Source of the DNA: Synanceia verrucosa
Lineage: Eukaryota > Chordata > Actinopteri > Perciformes > Synanceiidae
Assembly: GCA_029721515.1 (NCBI GenBank)
Contig: CM056569.1
Span: 11,488,007 to 11,552,006 of the forward strand
DNA length: 64,000 nt
Reading direction: 5' to 3'
In this document: positions 10,251 through 24,500 of the stretch, one piece after another
Numbering within the stretch: position 1 is the first letter of the stretch
How the letters are laid out: every line of letters starts with the position of its first letter
Program-made: the position numbers and the translations under genes
The notes under the pieces: generated by a model
Databases searched by the model: none
What the model was told of the DNA's origin: nothing
Seen by the model: the letters and a program-made list of their open reading frames with translations, nothing else

Positions 10251-12401
10251 TAGTGAGTCCAGATTCAGCTCATAACGTTTCAACTTCTTTATTATTTGAT
10301 GCTCCAAGGAGTGAAAGCTATAAGCCTACAGCACCACAGCTGCAGAGGGGGTCAGGATGGTGACCCCACTGTGTGGATTTTCATTACTGTAATATATTCA
10401 AGAATGGACATTCAAAGCATTCTGCTTTTCTAAGTGGTAATTAAGTGATTTTAATCCTAATGTGCTGAGTACCAACTGCAATACAAGCAAATTTAGCCAA
10501 TGAATTAATCAATTTAAATCAGATAATGATAAATAATTGAAGTGCATCACACATTATCATTAATTTATCATTGAAACACTGATTTCCAAGAACATGCAAA
10601 ATAAAAAAAAACAAGATCAATATCACTGGATATTGATCTGGAAGTCCCCCCTGGATCTGTCTATCTATCTCTGTACAACACTACATTTTGATGTGGTGAT
10701 AGTATTGGTCTAAATGAATTTGCTCTCCTCTTTAAGTAATTTACTTTCATCTGAAAAATCACGCAAGGCTGCTACCAGACAGGATGTGTATTGACACCCA
10801 ATTCTACCCAATGCTATCAAACCACTGATTGATCTAATTTCTTGTTTTCAGATAATGCTGGATGCATTTTCAGTTTCCTTCCAGAATGAATAGAAAGTGT
10901 TTTTTCTTGTTTTATCAGGACTATAATTTGGAAGGTGCAACCAGAAGAAGTGATGAGTATCACGTTTTTAGTTAGAAAAATCCTTATTTCAACCTCTACA
11001 ATTATAAAGTGATGAATAATCTGTCGCTGAAGACAATCATTGTAGTTGACACAGGTAATTACACAGCCTGGACATTGCTAACAAGCTGCATAATGGCAAA
11101 TGGCTCATTGCTTATAGCTGGGGGATTGATGGTGATGGTTAAGGGGAAGTCAACGTTACAACAAAGGCATAATTCTCTCATATGCAAGAGTAATTTAAAA
11201 TAGTGGGATTTCCCCCCACCTTTCTCCCTGTCTCACTTTCACAGGCTATTAAATAGCAGTCCAACTATGTATGAAATAGCTGTGGCAAATAGCTGCAAAG
11301 CTGGCAGTGAGAGTATGGACAATATTAACATGGGGATTAATCATTTGGGATATTGCTACATGAATTGCAACTCCCAGCTTTAAAGAACTGGACATAAAAT
11401 ATGTTAAGACAGCAGTAACTCACATCTGCCCAGAATAGAAAATATGATGATGCCCCTATCATCCTTTACTTTTAAGAAATATTGGAGCATGAATGGATTA
11501 CTGAAACACACAGGCGAAAGGATCCAAGGGATCAGGGGGTGTCTGGGCTCTCGTCTCTCTTTGAAGTGACAGTTAACATTTATTGTTGCAAAGTCAAAGA
11601 GCTCAGCGAAAGCCTTGATCACACTCAGCACCTGAGACTTCACCTGCAGAATGTCACTTAAAGACAACCAAGAAAACTACAAAGAGACAGATAATTGAAG
11701 CCACCTCATTATACAAAACCCCAGAATAAGTTTGGCCCAACCCTGATTCTCCTGCTGGTTGGGGAAAGCAGCATCTGTGGCTGTTGCCCCATCACTGATA
11801 TCACATCAGGTCCTGTCAGCTCTTATCACACTGGCCCACCATCTCCTATCTTAATAGAGATCTGACTGTATGCCGTGGCTGCATGATGACCCCCGGCGTG
11901 GCCTTTCTGCTTATCGGCCGTCCACAAGCTCACGCTCCTCCAACATCCTGCGACTTTGCTCGCCTTGCTCGCCAGCAGGGCCTTTGGGGCAGTCTTATTG
12001 TTGTTGTTGTTGCAGTTAGTTTTGGTTTTGCCTCTTGGAAATTAATTTTTGGGAAGCTACTGAGGTAGGTCACAGGGGACAGAGAACCATCATGGATGCC
12101 AGTTCCACTTTATTTACATTCTTTCTGTAAATTGATACTTGTTCAACTACATGTACATTTGATTTGCTTTAAATTCTAGCTTTGGGGAATGCTATATCCT
12201 GTCTTCCTGATTTAGATGAGAATATACTGCCTTTATATCTATGATTATAAATTTTGAAATGCAGGAAAATAGCTTGGCTGACCAGGCAGCCCACAGGGAT
12301 GCCAGGAAGTCTGGCAGAAAAAGAGTCCGGCACATAACCCAGTGAAAAATAGCAAATAGATGTTTTGATATAATGTATTTTCCCCATGAGGTCAATACCA
12401 C

Positions 12402-12513
12402 GCTAACTGGCTTTAGTTTCATATTTAGCATACAGTGATATGTCAACATTCTCATCTAAAGAGGCAAGCAAACAAATATGCTTATTTCTCAAATTGTTGA
12501 ACTGTTCCTTTAA
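12402..12513. mobile_element. Fragment (one half) of a palindromic TTAA-type fish MITE
   Basis: The stretch runs GCTAACTGGCTTTAGTTTCA, then TCTCATCTAA, then CTTATTTCTCAAA, and ends GAACTGTTCCTTTAA. This matches the outer half of a very common percomorph MITE whose ends read CCTTTAA. The same family occurs more completely at 55422-55686. The opposite half is missing. Confidence 0.65.
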
Positions 12514-15500
12514 ATTAAATTGTTAATAAAACTGCCTCAATCTTTCAAGGAATGTCAGAAGCCAGTATGGGAGGACAATATCACAGTTTCATGACTATAT
12601 GCCCTGTTTTTTAAAAGTATAGGAGAGTTTCAGGCTGACACAGTTTATAATCTGCAACTGACTTTTCATATTTGACATCTGAAGTGGTGACAAAATTCAC
12701 ACAGTAATCGCAGAGATACCAATGCCATATAAAAGTGTGGATTGAGCAGATGATGCAGTTATGCATATTGTGTCTCTGATATATTAGACTTATTAACTCC
12801 ACAAGGGGGAAAAGATGACTGACATTTTTTTTTTTTTTCCTCTCTCTTCCCTTTCCTCTATTATCTCAGATAATAACAGCCTTGTCATCGACCTAGCAGA
12901 AAGTTACACTCCTCAAATCGCAGCACCCTGGGAACAAGCCTGCAGGGCTCTGCGAACCTGACTGTCTCAGAGGCGACGCATGATAAAACTCAGGTAAGCG
13001 TAAAAGAGGCAAGGTGAGCGAATGAGGCGTGGATCATTCGGGCGCTGACCATCAGTGGAAGGGGCATCTGGTTGTAGAGTAATTAACCCTGCTGAGTGGT
13101 TGGCCTGGAAACTGCTGGCTCCACATACCCCTGTCCACCCCATCCCTCAAAGCTTTGGAGGACCCAGAGATGATGGGGTGTCAAACCCTCCCCGGTCACA
13201 CTTATTAGAGCCAGTGAGCATTGCTGTGACCCGGCTGGTCTCTCTAGCTATCCAGACTCCAGGGTAAGATAACTAGGGGGCGAGGATGAGAACAAAAGCA
13301 AGTGTGTTATGATTAGTGGTATATGGTACATCCCATCTCAACATCTAAAGCATAACGATAGTGCTAAGCACACAGCTGCAGAAATCACAGGAACTGCACG
13401 CATTAACGAATGATTCCTCTCTTGATCTCACTTTGAAGCACAAACACAGAGAGGCAAACACACATGCCAGTGATTGGAGCTGCATGGGTCCAATCAAAGC
13501 ACTTCACAATGCACATTTGTTACTTGCCCTCCAGTGGGGGACGTTTCTGTCACACATAAGGGGCTAAGATTAGTTTTTGGCATGGGCTCGTTGCTGCTAC
13601 CGGAGCCTCGTTTTATCTGTAGTGGTAATGATTGGCTACAACAGCACTTAACAATCCTTGTGTGCTCTCTGGGGTCTTCAGCTGTGTGACAGGGCCAAAT
13701 ACTGGCCGATGAAATCCTGACAGGTAATGGTTGGAGAGTCAGTGATGGATCCTTCGCTATAGTAAAAGCTGATGTAGTATTTTTATGGTGGTTGTTTGTG
13801 TTGTTATATGAGATTCATTTCTCACTTTTTATATTAATTTAAAGTTAATATTACAGCTTTTTTTGATGGTTGTTTCGTTATATGAGATTTAATACCTCTC
13901 TTTATTATTTCCTTTCTTTACCACCTGTACCTGAGCCTCATCTGGTCATTTAATGTTCTTTTAAAGCCTAATCCATCTATGCAATGCATTCATCAGAGCT
14001 TGAAATCATGATGAGTTCTGAAAATGACAACCTAAAACTGTTGTCAGCTGATACTGGATTGTTGAAGGCAATCCCGATGTCAGTGTTAGATCATATTAGA
14101 AAATCCAGTCATATGCATATATGGGTCTATATTATGAGAATTGTGATCATATACTGAGTGGGGCATTTTGTAGTTGAAAAATAAATTGGAGTCAGTGCCC
14201 TCTCATGGACAAACAAAAATGTCATTTTGACAATATTTCAAATAAAGGCACATCTTTGGTATTGTTTTGCATTTTCTTGTACACAAAACTCATTTGTTCT
14301 GGTGTTTACCAGAGAGTTCTTTAGGGATGCAGTGAGAACACCTTCCAGGGAGTGGTTAACTTCTCCCACAGTCATATTTTCCCTCAGTCACACAATGCAT
14401 CTCTCTACTTTGTTTCTTTTTTAATCAGATATGCAAAGCTTGGTACTTTCTTTCATGCACATGCCAAAACAAAACAAATAAAAAAGAAACCCAATGCAAG
14501 CTGGTATCATCTTGCAATTCCATTAGTTCAGACTCCATCTGGTTTATAAAGTTAAACTCCTTGGAAAAAAAAAAAGGCTCGCTGCAGTGTGCCAAATCAG
14601 CTGCCTGGCACAGGGCCGACACTGGGTGCACACCATGCTGCCTAGCTCCAGTTCTTTCTCTCTCCTCGCTTCTATTTTGTGTCAGAGATTAAAAATAGCA
14701 AGTGGCCTTCTGCAGAATAAGCAGTTCACGGTTTCTGGCTTTGACACTGTGTTTGCCTGGAGAGGCCAGCTGTCACCTGCATGCAGGAAGAGTACTGTAG
14801 GCCTGACCACGAATTCTCAATACACAGTGGGATTTGGACTTTGGCTGCTCCACAAAATGGGTGTGTACATCCATTTTTAAGTTACACAGTCAAACTGAGA
14901 CAAATGTTTATGTACACTGAGTTGATAAGAACCTTATTGAGACATATTTGGAAGAAAAGCCTAAACAGTGGAAAATAATATGAGTTATGCTTTTACATGG
15001 ACACTGAAATAAATATCTTTCCAAAACCCGTACATTTTAATTTAATTATTGTTTAATTTGAATATGATGATTTTACACAACTCAGTGTCGATTTGTAATT
15101 CTCTCTTCTGCATTTAGAATTCATGAGATCAACCTTGTGAACACTGAGAGAAATTAAAGATTTTTTTTGTGGATATGGGCTCATTTTCTGGTTCAGAAAC
15201 TTTTTGTTTCGGTGGCGTGTAAAAGCTCAAACAAATAGTCAGCCTCTGTGTCAGAGTGGAAGTTAAATTCCCCCTCATGTGGTTTCTGGCTTAAGGGAGC
15301 TGACTGAATGTTAGAAGAGTTCAATCTATTTGTAAAGTAGATATTGTTACAGTCACACAATCAGTCAGTGTTTAGATCAGTGTGGTGAAAGACCAAAATC
15401 ATAACAGGATGATATTGCAGGATTATGTATTTTGAATTAATACATATCAGCAAATATTTCCACACATAAGGCACGAGTAGTCTCATCCAAATCAAATAAG

Positions 15501-15940
15501 AAAATACAAATAAGGACAAATAGAGACTAGCAGATTCATAAGATTCAACCATACAGATGAATAGACGTCAATAGAATCTCTTATCTTAATATTGTTCATT
15601 AACACACATGTACAACACATTCATTACAAGTTTTGGTAAACCTACTTGGACCCCCGATGAGAGAATGCTGCTCTCAGTTTATTGACATCCCTTAGGAAGA
15701 AGAAGAAAGCAAACAATTGGGATTATGTTATCGCTGGGGAGAGGAAGAAGGGAATATGGGGCACTGGAGTTGAGGCTGCCATATTTGTTATTTTTCTTGC
15801 TAAATTCTTCCTGTAGGGCATGAAGTTTGCAACTCCATTGATTTCGAGATTGCCTGTTCCTGCGCAGCAACAAGCCTGTCTAGATACAAAGTGCACCTCT
15901 GGCTCCATCAGCGGTGGCTGAAAAAGTATTTTCTCTCTGT

Positions 15941-15946
15941 TTTATT
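15941..15946 (-). terminator. Candidate ccdc149 poly(A) signal
   Basis: TTTATT on the plus strand is AATAAA on the minus strand, about 127 nt past the ccdc149 stop codon. It is the nearest canonical hexamer seen. Cleavage there is an inference. Confidence 0.35.
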
Positions 15947-16072
15947 GACTGAAACAGAGCTGCAAGGGGAACAGGGAGCCAGTGAGCAGCGGCCACGCTC
16001 TGTGAATGTAACTAGGGTTGAGTAATGCAATTATCAATAAGAACACCAATGGAGTCTTTCAGCAACACCAGA

Positions 16073-16608
16073 TCACGCCAAGTTGTCACTATGACAGGTG
16101 TCCCACCCGCCTGCATTCAACACCTCTGTGGACTGTTTTTCTGTGATTGACAACGAGGCTTCGACATGTTCGGCTACATGATTCGACGCATCGTCCTGGG
16201 ATTCACAGGGCTGATGACCCACCTCTGAATGATCCACAGAGCCTTGTTTGATTGGAAACCATGGAAGGTCTGATTCAGTGGATGACGTGACACCCAGCGC
16301 CAGAGCTGCTTCTTCTCCTTCCTCCACAGTGGCACCCAGTTCTTCATCCTCAACGCCCTCCACCTCATGCCCCGCCTCTTCCACCGGACTCCGCCCCTCC
16401 TCTAGCTCTAAGGCGGCTCCATCTTCCACCAGGGTCACCATTTCTCCCCCTCTCCCATCAATCCCATTTGTCTCCACCCCTGCTAGAGGTTCCAGGCTGT
16501 TGAGCAGTGCAGGTGAGTCTTCCCCGCTGACGCCATCTGTGCCAAGGTCGCTGCCAGCAGCGTGGCATTCCCACGATGATTCATGTGAACTTCTGTCGTC
16601 TGACACAA
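16073..16608 (-). CDS. ccdc149: ccdc149 exon 12 (acidic tail and stop)
   Basis: It encodes about 178 residues rich in Glu, Gly, Ser and Val, from VVSDDRSSHESS to the end ...DNLA and TGA at 16073-16075. It is low in complexity and has no domain. The tail is fast-evolving in this family, so the exon call rests on the open frame and matching phase. Confidence 0.82.
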
Positions 16609-19600
16609 CTGGGAGAGGGAAGATGAGACAACTGGTCATTTTAATTACCCACTTGATCTGAGGCCATGGTTACACCAGGAAAAAACTACTTTTGCCCTTT
16701 TCTATTCCTCTGAAGGAAGTGTGAAGTAAGATGGCTCCTGTTAACAACAAGAACTACTACTACTACTGCTTCGATTCCTGTTTTTGCTTGTTAAGTAACA
16801 TGCTCAATTTGCTTTTCATACTATTAACAAAGAACTCTACCAAAGAAGTAGCATATCAGCCTTCAAACCAGACAATCCCTTTATTATTTTGATTGCATCT
16901 TTTTGCGTGGGGAAATTCAAATATAATAAAACAACACTTTGAAAGAAAAAAACTACTCCACTGAGCCAATGTCAAAAGTTATTTCAATTACTTATGTGAC
17001 TGAAGTGCTTCCATGGCAACAGGCTAAATATAGCAGCACTGCCCCCAGACAAGGGGACTCAAGACAAGCGTGATGCCCCGCATCTCTGCAAAAGCAACAG
17101 CTTAGTTCTGCTTCTTCACCAAAATATGCACTTTGGGGATTACTGACCCATATACGTGGATGCACAGGCAAAAAGGTTAAAGACTGCACATAGAGTCCTG
17201 GCCACCTTTTCTCACTCACACACACACACACAAAACACGGAGGAAAGCAACATTACTTGAACTGGCATCCATATTTATGGCCCCCCGTCCCCCATCCCCT
17301 TTTCAAAAAGAACACGGCAGAAGTTTCTGAATGTCAGCAGGCGAGAATTTGCTTCACATTTCCAAAATGCCATGGCATTTGGGCAGCTTGCACCAATGAG
17401 AAGCACAGAGGAGTGGAATCAGGAAGGGAAAGAACTTGGGTTAAACAGGGAAGAAAGCAAGGGGTGTTTAGCGCACAGTGGCTAATTACAGTGTTTATGC
17501 TGTAAGCTCTCTCCTATCAATGCCTGGAGAAGCCAGTTACACACAGTTGCACACTCACCTTTAGGCAGCTGCACTCTGGGCTGCATGTTTGGCTGAGACG
17601 TGGCACGTGTTGGACGAAGCTCCGGTTGAAGATTTTCATTCAGTGTGATATTTTCTCGCGTCCCTGTTAGACCACCAAAGAACAAACCCTCCCTGTTACT
17701 TTAATGTCCCAGTGACAACAAAAAGATAAAGTAACTGGTATGAAGAGTGTTGAGCATGTAAAGCACGGATGGAGCTTGTCCAAGCGCATGCGTGGCACTG
17801 TGCTGTGTGTACAAACACACACACGTATGCATAACAGTGCTCACAAGAAGTGGCTTCAGTTCCCTGTCATCTGTCTTCATTAGTGATGGCTGCACGCCTC
17901 TTAGGCTGACACCATATGCTACTCACTGGAGAATCAGCACTATAAACCAGACATCACCAAAAGTGTTTTCACATTGGCACATGCATACACACAAGCCCGT
18001 ATGTGTGCATGCGTTATCCTTGCCTTCAAAGAAATCCTGAGAACAGGCCTGTTTCTCTGACCGTTCAAGTGTGAGGCACAAAAACAAACTGAAGAATGGG
18101 AAAATGGATGACTGGGTGATACGATGCGTGAGAATCATGAATGGTGAACGGAGACCATATTGTTATGAATGCAGTCCATTGTTATGGGTGCTCAGTGCAG
18201 ACTCTGACGTGAAGGATAGCATTGAATGATTCTACATACCAACTGGGGCAACATTGCTGGTTGTCCAAAAAATGTTGATAGTTCTTTTCAGAGATGGTGG
18301 TTTAAATTTTTATGTTAGACTGTTTGGATTAAAATGCCTCAATCATTTCAATTTCTCAACTCAATTTGTCTCGTACTTTGGTTCATAACAAGATAACTAC
18401 AAAACTTAAGACATTCCCAACAGCCCTAGCTGTTAACTATGTTTACTACTAATTACAATTACCTAACATTAAAAACCAAGAATGACTCAAATCTAAACAT
18501 GCAACATTGCATACAAATAGATCTTGCAAATCAAATATCGCTATAAAGCAATTGTGCTTGCTGACTTAAACACAGCACACAATGATCCCAGACAATGGAG
18601 GATATCGATCAATAAATATCAGTTCAAAGTAATAATCTATGAATAATTGTGACCATTGGCATGTCTGTGATCTGAAGAAATATTGATATATGCTGATTTC
18701 CCCTTACAAAACTATAACTTTTGCTGGCAGTTACTGCTATGGAGTAGGCTGAGAACAGCAGGAGCCATGCAGCGCTCAGGAGGAGGCAGGAAAACTGACA
18801 GCTGCATGTCCATCCATCCAGCATCCCCTCTTCTCCCTTTCACACATAAAACATAATGTATATGCATTTGTACACAGCCTGCAAAGACAACAGCCTATGT
18901 GACACGCTAACATCCCAGATCATATGCTCTATATCACAAATAAAGAAAGAGAAGAAAGAGATGTCTGTCAAACAGTCACCCGGTTTAAGCCTACACTGAG
19001 AAGCAGCGCTGTCGAGCTCCAGAGTGACAAGGAAATGCCTTCTTCTTCACAGAAACAGTCAGTCACTGGACCAAAACAGAGCCATACCGGTGAATTCTGT
19101 TTTTTTTCTGCAGTAGCTGATGCACACTGACAGCCTTTCACTTGCTGTGTTACATTTCAGCTTGCACTTATGGGGTAGGGGGGTGGACTGGAGAACTGGC
19201 AGGGATCTATCAATCACAACTTTATCTGACTCACTGCATTGATGTCACAGTTATTGTTTTTGGCTCTCTCTCATCCGTAGACAACGTAGTCACCTCTAGT
19301 GTTCTCCGGGCCTCACATAGGCGGCCAAGGCCCTCCATCCTATCCTGTTTGCCTTTAATATCCATCAGCCCAACTTCACATCACATCAAGGCCACAGACG
19401 CTCGCATCTCTCTCTATATTTCTGTCTCCCTAACCGTGGTGGACAGCGCGGTCGTCAGGCACTCTGGGCCCTCGCCTACAAATTCCCTAATAATGGCACA
19501 TTCCCCTAAATGTGTTTGTAATGTGGGCAATCATTTTCAGTAATGGATGCTTGTCAGTTTTATGGCGGTGAGAATGACAGTCTCATGACAGGGCACCTCC

Positions 19601-21456
19601 ATCCACCCGCAGCCCCTCCACTGCTCAGTCTGCTCCATACGCAGCCCAACATCTCCCTCCAGTGGGGGAAGCGTGGAAGTACTTTCCAGGCTTGTCTCCT
19701 GCTGATATGTGGTATTAAGACAACAAACGTAGTTTGGGATACTATTTTTTTTTTTTTATGCACCTCACATACCATGATTACATTTTCATTTGGTTTGTTT
19801 AACGAAGGTGAATGGCTGGCAGCAGCAAAGTGTAGGGGCTGCTATGGGTGTCAAATATTGAATTCATAAGCCTGGGTTGTTTTCATAATGCATAATTACA
19901 GGTGCACAAATGTACTATGTTGCATATAAGCTGGTTCTCAAATTACATTTTTCTATTCCAATTTAAGGAGCTTTCATCCACTGTCTGCCAATAATTTAAA
20001 AATAGATATTTTCTGCAGTTTGAGAGCACATTTCACAATCTCAAATCTTAAAAAGTCCAACTCAAAGAAAAGCACTCAGTCTGTAAATCACTACTAGTTC
20101 TCTTTTCTCTGACTACACAGTGTGCATCATATATCAATTTAAGATTTGACAGCCCTCAGTCCTGGCCTCATATGATTTATGATTCAAATTCTTGCCAGTG
20201 AAAATCAGAGCACATTTTAAAATGAAACTAGAAAAAGTGGCGTGGTGTCTGAAAAGGTCTCCCCCACCCTTTAGTCATTCATTCAGTGTGTGAATCAGAG
20301 TGTCATATCCAGGCAGCCTGCTCCTGTCAATGGTATCATGAACAGACACATGAGTGGGTGGTCAGTGGAGTCAACACAAATGGTAAACAATGGGCATGAG
20401 GTGACACACTTTCTGGCCGTCTGCCCAGATTTGTCCTGGCATGACATAGTGGAGGGCATGGATGGGCTAAGTGGGGCAGAAGGAATACATACTCCCAATT
20501 CCCACAGATACGTGGTAGGTCAAGCCTGAGATGCAGCCAGAGAAGAGAGAAAAACACACCGTTATCAACACAAGACTTCATTAATCTGTTTAGAAGAAAG
20601 AAGAAAGGGAAATCTGTTTCAGCCAGGACACATTCGATAAATGTTTGTTTATATGAATTCATATTTTTCAAGTCTTTTACACTGTGCGCACTGTCATGTT
20701 TGCTAATAGTGTGGTAAAGTTACAGGTTCTTTTTTGTGTTAAGAACCGACCAGGTCAAAGCATATGCAAAAATATTCATGCGAAAGTGGGTGTACAGAGA
20801 TGCTAATGCCTGGCTTAGCAGTGAGTAAAGTAGCATATAACTTTACAACTATTTCAATAAAAATGACCACTTAAATTTTCACCCACCTTGCTCTAATTAC
20901 ATAATCTTACAAAGAAAATGCAATGTTTTTACCATCTACCAGAAGAAGAAACGTAGAAATGCTAAAATTAGAGTGACACCACATTAGCTCTAATAAGGGC
21001 TGTTTATGAAAAGAATGTCTCTTTTTCTTTTCCTTTTCGTTCGTTTCACGTGAATTATTTGTTTGCCCAATTACAGGCGAAGTTTGGATAGATTCAAAAA
21101 GAAGGGGAATATAATTCTATCAACATGTTCGATCGTTAGTTACAGCTGGATTGTTAGTTTCCTTGATTTTTTTTGAATGGAGCTTTGCTTCATGACCTGA
21201 CAGTCTCTGGCAATGCAGGTTGTCCAAGTAGAGCTATAGTCAGGCATTAACGAAGAATAATCACATTATTATGCTAATTTCGACAGCCCTAAATGCTTTT
21301 GTGGAAGCTTTTACACAGTCTTGAGACCCACCTGGCAGACTCCACAGTCCTGAAACCTCTAACGTCTTCAGCTTTCTTTCCAAATCTGCTACTCTGTTTC
21401 CAAGGATCCTGCAGAGTACAATGGGACAGTTTATATGGGATTGATGAACAGTGTTT

Positions 21457-21509
<53 letters not shown>

Positions 21510-24500
21510 CGTTTATCACAGTTCAGTGTTTGCCTTGGAGGTGGAGGAGGATTCTCAGAGCAGGTATGCAAACATCATAACTGTGTCAGGAGGATGTTTA
21601 AAGGTGAGCTGTATGAAGAACAGTCCTTGCAGTTAGCAGAGGAGTGGGCGTGTGGTTCCTCCGCCATCATTGCAAGCACCATTTTTTACCTGTTGGTGTG
21701 CCTCTGATGCTGGATGACCAAATTCTTCTCATGGATGGTCTCCAGCAGAGCCGTGGCCAGGGACTTGAGGTCAGAGATGGACTGAGGAGTGGCTGGCAGG
21801 CTGCAGCCCTGCTCCTCCAGGAGCATCTCCTGCACTAAAAGGGAAAAGGAAAATAGGGAAGATAATGCACCAATAAAATGGTTAAAATATATAAAAGAGG
21901 GGATGATTTAATATGAGACAGAGAAAACAGCATGACAAGTGCAAGACAGAGATGGAGAGTTAGAACCAGCTGTCTTCCAGTGACACTTCTCTGACTTTAA
22001 CTCCACAACCCACTGTGCTGCTTCTGCCAGCAACTGTCAGTCATCTTGGCAGGCTCATTTTGCTGCCAGTGGTGCTCTCTACCACTCACAATACAATTAG
22101 GAACACAGCTGGTGTCCAGGCGGTGGCTTGAAGGATCAACAAAAATGCTTACTAAATAAATAATGCAAAACAAGAAACGTGTTTTTGGAGCAACCTATTT
22201 ATCATGCTTTAGAGAGATCAGCTGCAGAGTTTATCTGATCAAAAATTACTTTACATGTCAAAAAACAACTTCTTGGCCTTCAACACCTCCCAGATCATCT
22301 GCTCTGGCAGTTCAAAGACAACTCAAAATGAGCTGAACAGTTTGTGTTTTCACCTTGCTTGGCTGAGAGGACTCCAGTGAGGGGACTGCTGTTTGATTTC
22401 CCATATGTGCTGGAGTTTTTCCTCCTCTCAAGAGCCGTCTGTGGGGAGGTGAAAAACAAGAGAATAAAGCTCACCCCTGCCATGTTTGAGGAACATTTTC
22501 AATGAAAGTTTTGCTTTCGGTGCATATGCAGATTTATTGAAGTCAAATGAATTGTTCAGGATTCAAAAAGCCTCAAATCAGAGGCATCCCATCGGTACCT
22601 TGTATTTCATGATGTTGGATTTCAGCAGGTTCACCTCCTCTTGTAGTTGGCTGAAACGCTCATGCAAGTACCTGCAGTAACAATGATCAAAATCACAATC
22701 AGAAGAGCCAGAGAATATACTGCAAGATTGATGGGGGGAAATAATAATACAGCAGTGGGTCAAGCAGTCATAATACACTCTGAATTCCATACTAATTAGT
22801 AAGCCAACAGCAATGTTTTTATTTCACCCCATCAATCTTGCATGCATCACTTTCATTGTCGTTATGTGACTGAGCTGTGATTTATACATCACAGCTCAGT
22901 CACATAACGACAATGAAAGCCACGCATGAGCTGAAGGTCATCCAAGCTCGTACAATTTTTCACAAATCTAGAAAAGCATACTGCACATAATTTTTTGTTA
23001 TTTTTTTTTAAAGGAAATCAATCAAGCAAATGCTCTGACAAAAATCTCTCTGTGGCTGTCACAGGACTGTAATAAACCTGATCATTTGGCCTAAACAACA
23101 GCCATGTTCGTTGGTTACGTACATAATGATCATTTTGGGAAGCAGCTTTGGAAGGAAGCTCTGAGAGACTGTCAGTGCTGACTTGGTCATTTTCCTGTTA
23201 GAGTTTGGGACTTTTGGAATTACTTTCCTTTAGAAAAGAGCTGGCAACACTCAGCTAGGTTCATAGTTGGATAAGTGTAAAAAAAACAAAGATCAACAAT
23301 ACAGGCCAAACATTCAGAGGCAACTTCAAGTTTCTCTTTACAATGCCAATATATGTATTTTAGGATTAACTGCATGATCAGACTTTGCCTTCATTGATAT
23401 GCACCATTTACCTTCAGGTATTCATTGATGTTACCAGACCATTGCTGAAAAAATGTCAACAAAAGAAAAGAAGGGCTCAGTTTTAGGGTCCAGGAGATTT
23501 GCAAGAGTCATAATTTAAGTGAAAAAATAAAAACACAAATCACTTTGGCTTTTGAGAGCCTGCACACGAAAATCACAATAAATCTCAAACCTCTGACAAA
23601 CTACCGCAGAAATGACTAGAAAGAAGCAAGTGTTACTCTTTATATAATAATCATGATTATTTTGTTGAAGCTATGATCTTTTTTGTACAAATTCAATCTT
23701 GCTTCCAAACTTTTGGCCTGTAGCGTATGTTTTGTCCATAGAATCGTAGAAGACACATAGCCTCTTGAGGAGAAAACTAAAAGGGGAACGGGCTTGAAAC
23801 ATGACCATTAGATGTAGTTCTGTGTACTAGCTGTCTCTGCTTTGTCCCACGTACCTGTTCTCCATGCAGAGGGCATCCACATCAATGATGCGTGCCTCAC
23901 GGTTGCCCAAGACGTGGTTGAGCTCCTCATTGAGTCGGTAGGCTTTTTCCCTGAACACACTGCGCTCCGCCTTGACGTCCTGCAGCTCGTCTGTCAGAGC
24001 CTTCATGTTGTGCTCCATCTCCTCCATCTAGCAAAAAGCAGCCAGGTAAAACCTGTTTGTACTAGAAGCCACTGAAACTTTTTTAAAGCTATGTTTACTT
24101 AAGTATAGTTTGCTGAGAGTGCATTAACTATTTTTATCAATCAGCAATTTCGGAGCTCTGCACTATGAAAGCACTTCAATGGAGTGAGCAGCTCCATTAG
24201 AGCACGTAGAAGTTAGGAGGAGAAAGTGTTGTTTCATCTAAATAATAAAATCCAACAGAACACCAACACGGTGAAAGCCTCCATTATTTACTGCACTGTG
24301 TGTATGCAGCTGAAGGGACGGTAGTAGTATATAATATTTCCAGCCACGAAAAAGTTTCAACTGCCCTGATGCATAATTTATAAATTATTATGAACGACTG
24401 AGGCTGTTTTTGTTGAAGAAATGTCAGACCAATTCAAAGAGGCGTAACAAGAACAGGAAATAAAAGTGTCTTTTGTGCACATCTATTTGACTTTCCACAG

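Larger units (their letters stand above)
10251..16072. other. Spacer between dhx15 and ccdc149
   Basis: About 5.8 kb of AT-rich sequence without a recognisable gene. Seen here are a MITE fragment at 12402-12513, a short hairpin at 10614-10639 (11-bp arms, 4-nt loop), and a possible ccdc149 poly(A) signal near 15941. Open frames are short and show no family resemblance. Confidence 0.7.

Noticed and set aside
10614..10639. 11-bp inverted repeat with 4-nt loop (AGATCAATATC)
   Set aside because: A stem this short in AT-rich sequence can arise by chance. No other sign of function.
16248..16661. 137-codon Ser/Pro-rich plus-strand open frame
   Set aside because: It is antisense to the acidic last exon of ccdc149, whose Glu codons read as Ser/Pro on the other strand.
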